Of a stretch of DNA of 25,956 nt, positions 6,771 to 14,669 are shown piece after piece. The notes beneath the pieces were generated by a model. The model was not told the origin of the DNA. It did no database searches and saw only the letters and a program-made list of their open reading frames with translations. The stretch comes from an uncultured Bacteroides sp. (GTDB lineage Bacteria; Bacteroidota; Bacteroidia; Bacteroidales; Bacteroidaceae). Both the position numbers and the translations under genes were made by a program. Numbering within the stretch: position 1 is the first letter of the stretch; each line of letters starts with the position of its first letter. The stretch lies in the NCBI RefSeq assembly GCF_937912035.1, contig NZ_CALDPF010000057.1:1-25956 (forward strand). Reading direction: 5' to 3'.

Positions 6771-9700
6771 CTTCTTCTAAATAGCTGACTTTATTGCGGT
6801 TGAGATAAACCGACAGTGTTTCAAATACCAAATATAATCCCGGTACGAGGAAGATACCCACAAACGTACCGATAAACATACCTCCTGCAGCGGCTGTACC
6901 GATGGAACGGTTACCCAATGCTCCGGCTCCTGTAGCAAGCACAAGCGGAATAAGACCGCAAATGAATGCGAACGAAGTCATAAGGATAGGACGCAGACGA
7001 CTTACGGCTCCCTTGACTGCCGCTTCGAATGGAGTAGCTCCTGCTGCACGGAACTGATTTGCCATTTCCACAATAAGGATAGCATTCTTACCCAACAGAC
7101 CGATAAGCATGACGAGCGCCACCTGGGCATAGATATTATTTTCAAGTCCTGCTATCTGGAGGAAGAAGTAAGAACCGAAGATACCTGCCGGCAATGAAAG
7201 AATAACAGAAAACGGCAGAAGCAAACTCTCATACTGTGCTGCAAGAAGCAGATATACGAACAGAAGACAGATACCGAATATCATGAATGTCTGTCCGCCT
7301 GAGTCTTTCTCCTCACGTGTAACACCAGACCATTCCACGTCATAACCGCGAGGAAGAACTTCCTTACAGATTTCTTCTACTACCTTGATTACCTCACCGG
7401 TACTTACTCCACCCTCACCTTCACCGGTAATTAGCGCAGAGGTAAACATGTTGTAACGTGTAATCTGGCTCGGACCATAAATACGTTCCATAGTAAGGAA
7501 GTTGGAATATGGCACCACATTACCGTCGTTATTCTTGGCATAAAGCTTATACAGGTCTTCCGGATTCATACGATACTCAGGAGAAGCCTGTATCATAACC
7601 TTATACATCTGTCCGAAACGAATGAAATTTGATGAATAGAAACTACCGATATATGCCTGAAGTGTCTCCATTGACTTATCGAGGTCAACACCCAACTTAG
7701 CAGCCTTAGCCAAATCAACTTTCAGAAGATACTGAGGGAAGTTAGGGTTAAATCCTGATGTAACACCCTGTATGCGATGGTCGGCATTCAGTCTCTCAAC
7801 AAGAGTATTTGCAACTTCGGCAAACTCATGGAAATCGCCCGCTGTCTTGTCCTGCAAACGAAGTTCGAAACCGCTGGCATTACCGAAGCCCGGAACTGAC
7901 GGCGGAAGGAAGAACTGGATATCGGCATCCTTGATGTGCGATACGCGGTCGGCATATGTACGCATAAGTTCATCTACAGTCTGATCTCTTTCATCCCATG
8001 GCTTAAGGTTAATCATACCCATACCGTAGCTGGCACCTTCAGTCTCGGTCATAAGACTGTAACCTGCAAGTGTAGAGATACTCTCAATCTCTTCAAGCGG
8101 AAGAAGAGCTGCCTGAACCTGACTCAAAGCTTTCTCGCTTCGTTCAACAGTTGCCCCCGGAGGTGCATCTACATTGATATATATCATACCTTGGTCTTCG
8201 TTAGGGATAAATCCTGTAGGAAGAACGAGGTTAATGCCGTATGTAGCTACAAGGAAGAGCAACAGAGTGAGATATGTGAATGAGCGGCGGCCAAGGTACT
8301 TCGACAGTCCGAGGTTGTAACGGCGTTCGAAACGTCCGTATCCGCGGTTGAACGAAACGAAGAAACGACGCATGAGAGTGGCTTTCTTCTTTCCGTGAGT
8401 TGCCGGACGGAGCAGCATGGCACAAAGTGCAGGCGACAGGGTCAAGGCATTGACACCGGAAATGACGATAGCCACAGCAAGTGTGAGCGAGAACTGACGG
8501 TAGAAGATACCCACCGTACCTTCCATGAAACCTACAGGCACGAACACTGCCGACATTACGAGAGTAATGGCAACGATAGCACCACCGATTTCCTTCATAG
8601 CTGCCACAGAAGCCTTATATGGAGAGAGTTTCTCATCGTGCATCTTCACATGGACAGCCTCCACCACGACTATGGCATTATCCACCACAATACCAATGGC
8701 AAGCACAAGGGCAAACAGAGTAAGCATGTTTATAGAGAAGCCCAAAGCCTGCATGAAGAAGAATGTTCCGACAAGTGACACCGGAACGGCTATGGCAGGA
8801 ATAAGCGTAGAGCGGAAGTCCTGAAGGAAGATATATACCACCACGAACACAAGGAGAAAGGCTTCGACAAGTGTCTTAAGCACTGATGCGATAGAAGCAT
8901 CGAGGAAGCGCGACACGTCGTATGCAATGTTATATTCCATACCAGGAGCAAAGCTGCTTTCCTTGATTTCTGCCATACGTGTCTTAATGTTCTTGATGAC
9001 TTCGCTGGCGTTGGAACCCGGACGCTGCTTAATCATGATAGATGCCGAAGGGCGACCGTCGGTCATGGAAATCATGTTATAGTCCTCAGAGTCGAACTCT
9101 ATGGTAGCCACATCCTTGAGTCGGAGAAGCGAACCATCAGGCATAGCTTTCAGAACAATCTCTCCATACTCTTCAGGAGTACTGAACTTACCGGTATATT
9201 GTAACACGTACTGCAACTGCTGCGGAAGCTTGTCGGAACTGATACCTGTCTTACCCGGTGCAGCCTCGATGTTCTGACGACGGATAGCCTCTGTGACATC
9301 CTGTGGCACCATATTATAGGCAGCCAGACGGCTAGGGTTAAGCCATACACGCATAGCGTAGTCACGGCTACCCATGATTTCCACAAATCCCACACCGTCA
9401 ATACGTTTCAGCTCGCGAAGGATATTGATATCGGCAAAGTTATATACGAATTTTTCTGTATGAGTACTGTCGGTACTGAAAATATTTAGGTACATCAACA
9501 TACTGTTCACCTCCTTCTCCGTAACCACTCCGGCACGGATAACCTCTTCAGGCAACTCATCGAGCACCGTAGTCACACGGTTCTGTACATTCACCGCAGC
9601 CACATCAGGGTCTGTTCCTACCTTAAAATAGATAGTGGTGAGCGACATACCGTCGTTGGTACATACTGTAGTCATATAAGTCATTCCCGGCACACCGTTA

Positions 9701-9906
9701 ATGGCACGTTCTAGCGGGGTAGCTACAGTCTTTGTCATAACATCGGCACTGGCACCCGTGTAACGGGCAGTAACCGTAACAGAAGGCGGCACGATATCCG
9801 GATACTGCGTAATAGGAAGAGACACAATGGCCAGAACTCCCAGGCACACAAATATTACGGAGATAACCGCCGAGAGAATCGGACGACGAATAAATAACTT
9901 GAACAT
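6757..9906 (-). CDS. RND multidrug efflux pump, inner-membrane transporter (AcrB/MexB-like, HAE1)
   Basis: Proton-driven inner-membrane exporter working with the adjacent adaptor and outer-membrane channel. At 1049 aa it equals AcrB in length. It has TM1 at about 10-30, large periplasmic loops after TM1 and TM7, and the usual TM2-6 and TM8-12 clusters. Proton-relay residues are visible: Asp409 in TM4 (AIGIVVDNAIVVVE), Lys940 in TM10 (LLGKNAILIVEMAN), Arg972 and Thr977 in TM11 (LRPILMTSFAF). The second TM4 aspartate of AcrB (Asp408) is replaced by Asn410 here. Porter/docking motifs such as GFGNASGFELRLQD (about 673-686) and TRYNMF support the hydrophobe/amphiphile exporter class over heavy-metal pumps. 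It begins 12 bases after the adaptor stop and overlaps the channel gene. Confidence 0.95.
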   Translation of the reverse strand: MFKLFIRRPILSAVISVIFVCLGVLAIVSLPITQYPDIVPPSVTVTARYTGASADVMTKTVATPLERAINGVPGMTYMTTVCTNDGMSLTTIYFKVGTDPDVAAVNVQNRVTTVLDELPEEVIRAGVVTEKEVNSMLMYLNIFSTDSTHTEKFVYNFADINILRELKRIDGVGFVEIMGSRDYAMRVWLNPSRLAAYNMVPQDVTEAIRRQNIEAAPGKTGISSDKLPQQLQYVLQYTGKFSTPEEYGEIVLKAMPDGSLLRLKDVATIEFDSEDYNMISMTDGRPSASIMIKQRPGSNASEVIKNIKTRMAEIKESSFAPGMEYNIAYDVSRFLDASIASVLKTLVEAFLLVFVVVYIFLQDFRSTLIPAIAVPVSLVGTFFFMQALGFSINMLTLFALVLAIGIVVDNAIVVVEAVHVKMHDEKLSPYKASVAAMKEIGGAIVAITLVMSAVFVPVGFMEGTVGIFYRQFSLTLAVAIVISGVNALTLSPALCAMLLRPATHGKKKATLMRRFFVSFNRGYGRFERRYNLGLSKYLGRRSFTYLTLLLFLVATYGINLVLPTGFIPNEDQGMIYINVDAPPGATVERSEKALSQVQAALLPLEEIESISTLAGYSLMTETEGASYGMGMINLKPWDERDQTVDELMRTYADRVSHIKDADIQFFLPPSVPGFGNASGFELRLQDKTAGDFHEFAEVANTLVERLNADHRIQGVTSGFNPNFPQYLLKVDLAKAAKLGVDLDKSMETLQAYIGSFYSSNFIRFGQMYKVMIQASPEYRMNPEDLYKLYAKNNDGNVVPYSNFLTMERIYGPSQITRYNMFTSALITGEGEGGVSTGEVIKVVEEICKEVLPRGYDVEWSGVTREEKDSGGQTFMIFGICLLFVYLLLAAQYESLLLPFSVILSLPAGIFGSYFFLQIAGLENNIYAQVALVMLIGLLGKNAILIVEMANQFRAAGATPFEAAVKGAVSRLRPILMTSFAFICGLIPLVLATGAGALGNRSIGTAAAGGMFIGTFVGIFLVPGLYLVFETLSVYLNRNKVSYLEEDDEE

Positions 9907-9918
9907 AGGCTAAAGAGA

Positions 9919-11064
9919 TTATTCGACGTTTTCCAAATGAAGTTCTTTTCTCACATCCTCAAACGGGATATTCTCGGTCTTGATATGCATACCGTCGCGA
10001 ATCATCTGTACACCTTCGTAAACTATAGTTGTGTTTGCACCAAGGTCGTCAGTGATATAGTAGTTATGATAACGCTCAATTGGATTAAAGCTACGGACCT
10101 TTGCTGTACCTGTGCTGTCGACAAGATATACGTATGTAAAGTCCTGTATTTCGAAAGTCGACTTCTGAGGAACAAGACAAATATCCTCCATCTTTGTCAT
10201 AAGACGAATTTTACCGGTAACACCATGTTTAAGAAGTCCTTCCGGATTAGGGAAACGAACACGAAAGGCGATAGAACCTGTACCACGTTCGAAATCACCC
10301 TCTACTGTTTCGATAACACCCTTATACTGATAAACTGTTCCATCGGCAAGAATAAGTTCAACATTGTTCTGCTGCTGGACATCAGCACCCTGAAGCTGTG
10401 CACGACGGATACGGAGGTATTCACTTTCATTTACTTTATAATAAGCGAAAATTTCTGAGATATCGCTTACTGTAGTAAGTAGACTTTCCGGACTTACAAG
10501 ACTACCTACCTTGTAAGGAATGCGGTCGGCATAACCGGTGAAAGGTGAAGTGATAGTGGTATACTTCAAATCCATCTGGGCACGCTGCATTTGGGCACGG
10601 GCCTGTTCCACCTTCATACGGGCCACTTCACGTTCCCTCTTAGCCTGTTCCAGACGAATTGGAGAATAAATCTGTTTGTTAACAAGACGTTCAATACGTT
10701 CCATTTCATAATTTGCCATTTCAAGTTCGGCTTCTGTCTGCTTATAGTTAGCTTCAGCCTCTTTTACAGCCTCAGCATAATTTTCAGAACTCAAACGGAA
10801 CATAGGCTGTCCTTTTTTCACGAACTCACCCTCATCAATCAACACTTCTTTAACATAACCCTCCACTTTTGGTTTTATTTCTACGAACTGTATAGCCTGA
10901 ATATCAGCCACGTATGTACGCGGCAACTCTACCGTGGTAGGTTGAAGAACTGTTACAGGTATAGAGCCATCGCTTCTCACCTGGTTTGTGCCTGCCTCAT
11001 GACAAGCAGGAAGCACCCCTGCCAGCAACGACAGGAAGGCAACCTTCTGAATCGAAATTTTCAT
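9919..11064 (-). CDS. Periplasmic adaptor (membrane fusion) lipoprotein of RND efflux system, AcrA-like
   Basis: First gene of the RND operon. This lipid-anchored adaptor links the pump to the outer-membrane channel. The protein has 381 aa with signal peptide and lipobox VLPAC (Cys21). Domain order fits AcrA: first lipoyl half (about 63-89, IKPKVEGYVKEVLIDEGEFV), alpha-helical coiled-coil hairpin rich in Glu, Gln, Arg and Ala (about 95-165), second lipoyl half (169-190, ITSPFTGYADRIPYKVGSLV), beta-barrel (about 205-290) and membrane-proximal domain. No TetR- or MarR-type repressor gene adjoins the operon. A dyad at 11133-11151 and a small TTACGTAA palindrome at 11069-11076 sit in its upstream region. 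Confidence 0.93.
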   Translation of the reverse strand: MKISIQKVAFLSLLAGVLPACHEAGTNQVRSDGSIPVTVLQPTTVELPRTYVADIQAIQFVEIKPKVEGYVKEVLIDEGEFVKKGQPMFRLSSENYAEAVKEAEANYKQTEAELEMANYEMERIERLVNKQIYSPIRLEQAKREREVARMKVEQARAQMQRAQMDLKYTTITSPFTGYADRIPYKVGSLVSPESLLTTVSDISEIFAYYKVNESEYLRIRRAQLQGADVQQQNNVELILADGTVYQYKGVIETVEGDFERGTGSIAFRVRFPNPEGLLKHGVTGKIRLMTKMEDICLVPQKSTFEIQDFTYVYLVDSTGTAKVRSFNPIERYHNYYITDDLGANTTIVYEGVQMIRDGMHIKTENIPFEDVRKELHLENVE

Positions 11065-11132
11065 AAGATTACGTAATAGAATTTTAAAAGAAACTATGTG
11101 TTTTTATTTGAATAAGATTTACATGCCAATTC

Positions 11133-11151
11133 TCATGTCCAAAGGTCATGA
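11133..11151 (-). promoter_or_regulatory. Dyad overlapping a possible promoter of the efflux operon
   Basis: TCATG-T-CC-AAA-GG-T-CATGA is an imperfect 19-bp dyad 69-87 bases upstream of the adaptor ATG. On the minus strand its right half contains GACCTTTG (11140-11147), one mismatch from the TAnnTTTG -7 element, so the dyad could be an operator over the promoter. No matching -33 element is evident, and no regulator gene is adjacent. Confidence 0.3.
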
Positions 11152-11171
11152 TATGAAAAAGAAAGACTACG

Positions 11172-11546
11172 CTAAATAAGCAAAGCCCTGAACAAAATAT
11201 AAGGATGACAATCCGTTATGTATAAAGTATTTTCAGATACGTATGATTGTATATACACTCCAAAAGAGTCAAAAAAATATATAGGAGTAACCCCAAAAGA
11301 GTCAACGGAGTCAAGGAAAAACCTGACAGAAGATGTCCTATAGACGGGATCGGACCACTCTGAACACTGATCCTGAGAATCATTAATGAAAGAATCCTCA
11401 TCCATTATAGAAACCAAGGAGGAGGTATCATCACATACAGCAGCATGAATCAAATCATATCCATACACATCAAACTGTATGAGCACAAACATGATCATAC
11501 AAACTACCCTGGATAAATATTTTCCTGATACTTTATGTAAAAACAT
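11172..11546 (-). CDS. Small hypothetical secreted protein
   Basis: I do not recognise this 124-aa protein. It begins with a basic start and a hydrophobic segment (about 12-29, ending VYG), which looks like a signal peptide or anchor. A short acidic/polar stretch rich in Asp and Ser follows. Then an 11-residue near-repeat gives DSFGV twice (encoded by a 13-bp direct repeat at 11260-11272 and 11293-11305). The mature part has three cysteines. A good TAnnTTTG element at 11573-11580, about 27 bases upstream of the ATG, supports real transcription. It ends about 107 bases ahead of the efflux adaptor gene on the same strand. An alternative is that this is a chance open frame. Confidence 0.4.
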   Translation of the reverse strand: MFLHKVSGKYLSRVVCMIMFVLIQFDVYGYDLIHAAVCDDTSSLVSIMDEDSFINDSQDQCSEWSDPVYRTSSVRFFLDSVDSFGVTPIYFFDSFGVYIQSYVSENTLYITDCHPYILFRALLI

Positions 11547-11572
11547 TACAAAACCCTATCTTTAATCTCTTA

Positions 11573-11580
11573 CAAAATTA
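11573..11580 (-). promoter_or_regulatory. -7 promoter element for the small secreted-protein gene
   Basis: Minus strand TAATTTTG matches TAnnTTTG exactly. The -33 position is only a T-run (TTTT). Predicted start of transcription is about 20 bases ahead of the ATG at 11546. Confidence 0.4.
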
Positions 11581-11705
11581 ATATCTGATAATAATGTATA
11601 AAAATATATGTTCAGGTTTTAGCCTGTTTTAACACATAAAGCATATAAAATTAGTTCTTTTTACGTAAAATCTTAAATAAAGACTATAGTTTCAGATTTA
11701 AAAGC

Positions 11706-11713
11706 TAACTTTG
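11706..11713 (+). promoter_or_regulatory. -7 promoter element for the DUF2721 gene
   Basis: TAACTTTG followed by CA is a consensus Bacteroidetes -7 element 36 bases upstream of the ATG at 11749. The -33 region is weak. A 12-bp palindrome TTTTACGTAAAA (11659-11670) lies about 50 bases upstream of the predicted start site. The spacer 11547-11748 therefore holds two divergent promoters and no other gene. Confidence 0.55.
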
Positions 11714-11748
11714 CATACAAGAAAACAATATAAAAACAAAAAATAGAC

Positions 11749-12141
11749 ATGGAAGAACTAAACTTAAGCACTCCAGCCCTGCTGTTCTCGGCTGTTTCAC
11801 TCATACTGCTGGCTTATACCAACAGATTTCTGTCATACGCACAGCTTGTAAGAACTCTTAAAGAACAATATGTACAAAAACACTCAGAAGTGACAGCCGC
11901 TCAGATAGACAATCTGCGCCGCCGTCTTTACCTGACACGAAGCATGCAGGTGCTTGGCATATCAAGCCTGTTTCTCTGCGTAATCACAATGTTTCTGATT
12001 TATATAGGATTTCATACAACAGCAGTGTATGTATTCGGCATAGCACTGCTGTTGCTTATAGCATCACTTGGTATTTCTATTTGGGAGATACACATATCAG
12101 TAAAAGCACTTGAGATACATTTGAAGGATATGGAGAAGTGA
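11749..12141 (+). CDS. DUF2721-family integral membrane protein
   Basis: Function unknown. The protein has 130 aa. The N-terminal STPALLFSAVSLILLAYTNRFL segment and the following basic amphipathic stretch match the DUF2721 pattern. Three hydrophobic helices are predicted: TM1 about 8-28, TM2 about 66-87, TM3 about 91-113, with a charged cytoplasmic-type loop (about 30-63, containing RRRLYLTRS). It is the only plus-strand gene in the window and carries its own -7 element at 11706-11713. It converges on the Sel1-repeat gene with only six bases between the stop codons and no visible terminator. Confidence 0.8.
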   Translation: MEELNLSTPALLFSAVSLILLAYTNRFLSYAQLVRTLKEQYVQKHSEVTAAQIDNLRRRLYLTRSMQVLGISSLFLCVITMFLIYIGFHTTAVYVFGIALLLLIASLGISIWEIHISVKALEIHLKDMEK

Positions 12142-12147
12142 GAATTG

Positions 12148-13101
12148 CTACATTGCCTTAAGTTTAAAATCAAATATCGAGTCAGGCTCATTTATTGTTT
12201 CTTTCTTTTCAACCTTAAGAAGAAATTCCAAAGCATGGTTATGACCTTGGGCAGAAGCCTGCTGAAACAAATGTTTCGCTTTAGAATAATCTTTGTCGAC
12301 TCCTTTACCCAGATAATACATCAATCCAAGATTGAACTGCGCAGCAGGAGAATTGAGTGCCGCAGCTTTTGCAAGAAGCTCGGCACCCTTTGACAAGTCC
12401 TTCTGAAATCCATGACCTTCTATATAGAAGACAGCCAGATTAAACAATGCGAATACATTATCTTTTGAGGCCGATTTTTCAAACCAATATATGGCATCAT
12501 TTACACTGGTAGCCGTACCATAGCCGAAAGTGTACATATAACCCAAATTGTTCATGGCATCCGTATTGTCGTGTGCCGCTGCGCGCTGATATAACCTGAA
12601 AGCTTCAGCATAGCTCCTGGTTACTCCCCAACCATGTCTGTAAAGGCTGGCAAGTCCTACTTGTGCCTGCGAATGCCCCTGTGCAACAGCCATACTTAGA
12701 TATCTTTTGGCCTTTGAATAATTGATATCTGCCCCTATGCCATAAGCATAAATATACCCTAGGTTATTTTGGGCATCAGCACATCCTTTGTCAGCCGATC
12801 TGGTAAAATACTCTATAGCCTTTTCATAGTCCACCACTCCAGTCTTACCCTGATAATAAATATCTCCAATAACAAACTGAGAATATTTTGCACTATCCAC
12901 TCTAGCCAGTTTTGAATACAGTTTTGCGGCATCATCATACTTTTTTATTCTGTATAAACTGTCTGCCTGTTCATAAAGTGACTGAACATCTCCCAATAAG
13001 AAAGCATATACGCTATTGGCATTTTTCAATGTCAGGATAAGCATCAACAATAAAATACAGATACCAAAAGCCAAAGAATAATATTTTACTTTTTTAGACA
13101 T
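12148..13101 (-). CDS. Membrane-anchored Sel1/TPR-repeat protein
   Basis: Probable protein-protein interaction scaffold. The protein has 317 aa with one N-terminal transmembrane helix (about 8-30) and the remainder predicted outside the cytoplasm. A TPR-like pair of helices (about 38-70) is followed by about six Sel1-like repeats of 36 residues (about 72-288). These show the recurrent pattern A..NLG.[IM]Y..G.G....Y.KA..Y...A, for example DAQNNLGYIYAYGIG and AAQFNLGLMYYLGKGV. It is the last gene of the ATPase-containing ABC operon and begins 9 bases after the TlpA-like gene's stop, so it is probably translated from the same message. Role in the ABC system is unknown; assembly of envelope partners is a guess. 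Confidence 0.88.
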   Translation of the reverse strand: MSKKVKYYSLAFGICILLLMLILTLKNANSVYAFLLGDVQSLYEQADSLYRIKKYDDAAKLYSKLARVDSAKYSQFVIGDIYYQGKTGVVDYEKAIEYFTRSADKGCADAQNNLGYIYAYGIGADINYSKAKRYLSMAVAQGHSQAQVGLASLYRHGWGVTRSYAEAFRLYQRAAAHDNTDAMNNLGYMYTFGYGTATSVNDAIYWFEKSASKDNVFALFNLAVFYIEGHGFQKDLSKGAELLAKAAALNSPAAQFNLGLMYYLGKGVDKDYSKAKHLFQQASAQGHNHALEFLLKVEKKETINEPDSIFDFKLKAM

Positions 13102-13110
13102 ACATGTATC

Positions 13111-14661
13111 TTAATATAGTGAAATACCTATTATCTCATAACCACCTTCAACATCCTCTCCTTCGGAAAAATCAAAAGACTGGGCATCTTCTGGAAGAGG
13201 TTCGAAATACAGTGTGAAATCCATTGTACCGCTTTCCGGCATAAAAACCTTTTCACCAATCTTGAATCCATCGGCCTTCAGGAGTTTGCATTTCACTCCT
13301 GTATCCGAAGTCAGGGAAGTATTCTTATCCAACCTTATCCAATAGTTAGGTATATAAGTGGCATGTACTTTCAGGATAGTAGCTTTCTCAGATAGTTCTA
13401 CCTGTTGTATTGATATCACATCATATTCTGAACTTTTTATACGCGGAAAATCTACTATCTTATTACCATTCTTCTTCCTGATAGTCATAGGAGGACGTTT
13501 GTTCTCAATGATTGTTCTTACCTTTATGGTGAGATAGTCTTTTCCATAACCGGACCAAATATCGAGAATCTTTCCTTCAGGAGAAATCATCACAAAGTAC
13601 GGAATACCTTTCACTCCATAAAGGGCACTCAATCCGTTATTTCCCTGCAGGTCATTCCAGTTATGCCAGGTTATAGAGTGTTGTTTCGAAACATCTTCCC
13701 AGCCTTTCTTGCCCTGAATATTCAAACTTACCACCTCAAGCTTATCCTTGAACTTCTCACTGATAACCTTCAATTCCGGTTGAGCCATAATACACGGTCC
13801 GCATCCAACGCTCCAGAAATCGAGCAATACGAATTTACCCTTGAAGTCGGATATATGATGAATATTACCGTCCAGATCATATATATCACCGTCAGGAGCA
13901 TTATCACCAACTTTGGCAACAACCGGTGGATTCAATGCCAAATATGCTGTCTTACCTGCATCGGAATTCTTCTGTTCATCGTCAAGCATGTCATAAAGCA
14001 GTTGCAATTCTTCTTTTATAGGAGCATTCTTATCAAACTTCATCATTCTGGCAATACTTTCAAATTCAGACATCCAGGCAGCATTTATATCGGAAGCCGC
14101 CAAAATCTTCGCATACCTCTTATATATATCTGCAATCTTCTTATTTCCAACATTTGACAGGCTGTCTGCTATGGCTTTCATATTACTGTCGTGTTCCTTG
14201 GAATAAGCCATATAATATTCCTTTTCTTTCAAAAACAGACGCTGGACTTCTTTCCAGTCGTTTAATGTAGATTTAATAAGTTTCTGGCGCAACTTCTGCT
14301 CTTCTACATTGCTTTCCACATCCCAGGAATAAAGATAAGGATCGTTACCTGTAATGGTAACATCACACCCTTTCTTTACCCACAGCTGCAGAGGCATAGC
14401 AAGGTACTTATCAGATTGCATCAATATTATTACATTCCTTAGTTCTTCATCCTCGGGAGAATAGACAAACTTGAATTTACCGTCGGCTATAGTATCGGCC
14501 ATCAAGCATTTCCCGACATTACCTTCTGTAGAGAACAATTGTATGACAGTTCCATCATCAATATTCTTCAGTTGTCCCTCAATCCTCACCTCATCATGCT
14601 TTGGAGCGCAGGAAGCAAGGATCAACAATCCCAATAATAAACCTGTTTTCATTCCCGACAA
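13111..14661 (-). CDS. TlpA-like thioredoxin-domain lipoprotein with C-terminal extension
   Basis: Predicted envelope thiol-disulfide protein. The protein has 516 aa. It has lipobox LASC with Cys18; an N-terminal DUF4369-like beta domain (about 23-110); a helical linker (about 115-240); then a TlpA/AhpC-type thioredoxin domain (about 250-385). That domain has the redox motif CGPC (287-290, in DFWSVGCGPC) and cis-proline Pro354 (VKGIPYF). A further domain of about 120 residues (395-516) follows, which I cannot identify and which is not part of a standard TlpA protein. The start at 14661 (MSGMKTG) could alternatively be Met4. It starts 8 bases after the ABC ATPase stop and is followed 9 bases later by the Sel1 gene, so it is clearly in the ABC operon. 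Such proteins may reduce or monitor disulfides in exported or envelope partners. Confidence 0.88.
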   Translation of the reverse strand: MSGMKTGLLLGLLILASCAPKHDEVRIEGQLKNIDDGTVIQLFSTEGNVGKCLMADTIADGKFKFVYSPEDEELRNVIILMQSDKYLAMPLQLWVKKGCDVTITGNDPYLYSWDVESNVEEQKLRQKLIKSTLNDWKEVQRLFLKEKEYYMAYSKEHDSNMKAIADSLSNVGNKKIADIYKRYAKILAASDINAAWMSEFESIARMMKFDKNAPIKEELQLLYDMLDDEQKNSDAGKTAYLALNPPVVAKVGDNAPDGDIYDLDGNIHHISDFKGKFVLLDFWSVGCGPCIMAQPELKVISEKFKDKLEVVSLNIQGKKGWEDVSKQHSITWHNWNDLQGNNGLSALYGVKGIPYFVMISPEGKILDIWSGYGKDYLTIKVRTIIENKRPPMTIRKKNGNKIVDFPRIKSSEYDVISIQQVELSEKATILKVHATYIPNYWIRLDKNTSLTSDTGVKCKLLKADGFKIGEKVFMPESGTMDFTLYFEPLPEDAQSFDFSEGEDVEGGYEIIGISLY

Positions 14662-14669
14662 TACTTTTT

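Noticed and set aside
7935..7950. GTGCGATACGCGG as a further enhancer dyad
   Set aside because: It lies inside the RND coding sequence, lacks the CGCAC right half, and has no -24/-12 element nearby.
8395..8824. Plus-strand open frames opposite the RND pump gene
   Set aside because: Low-complexity frames antisense to a clearly coding, conserved gene with no promoter or homology; they are shadows of the pump gene.
11108..11140. Minus-strand TTGGCATG near 11120-11128 as a third sigma-54 -24 element ahead of the efflux operon
   Set aside because: No TTGC/TTGA -12 element follows at the required spacing and there are no GTGCG-N4-CGCAC dyads upstream.
11069..11668. TTACGTAA palindrome at 11069-11076 and again at 11661-11668 as a shared operator
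   Set aside because: An 8-bp AT-rich palindrome is expected about once by chance in a window of this size and composition; two copies are not significant.
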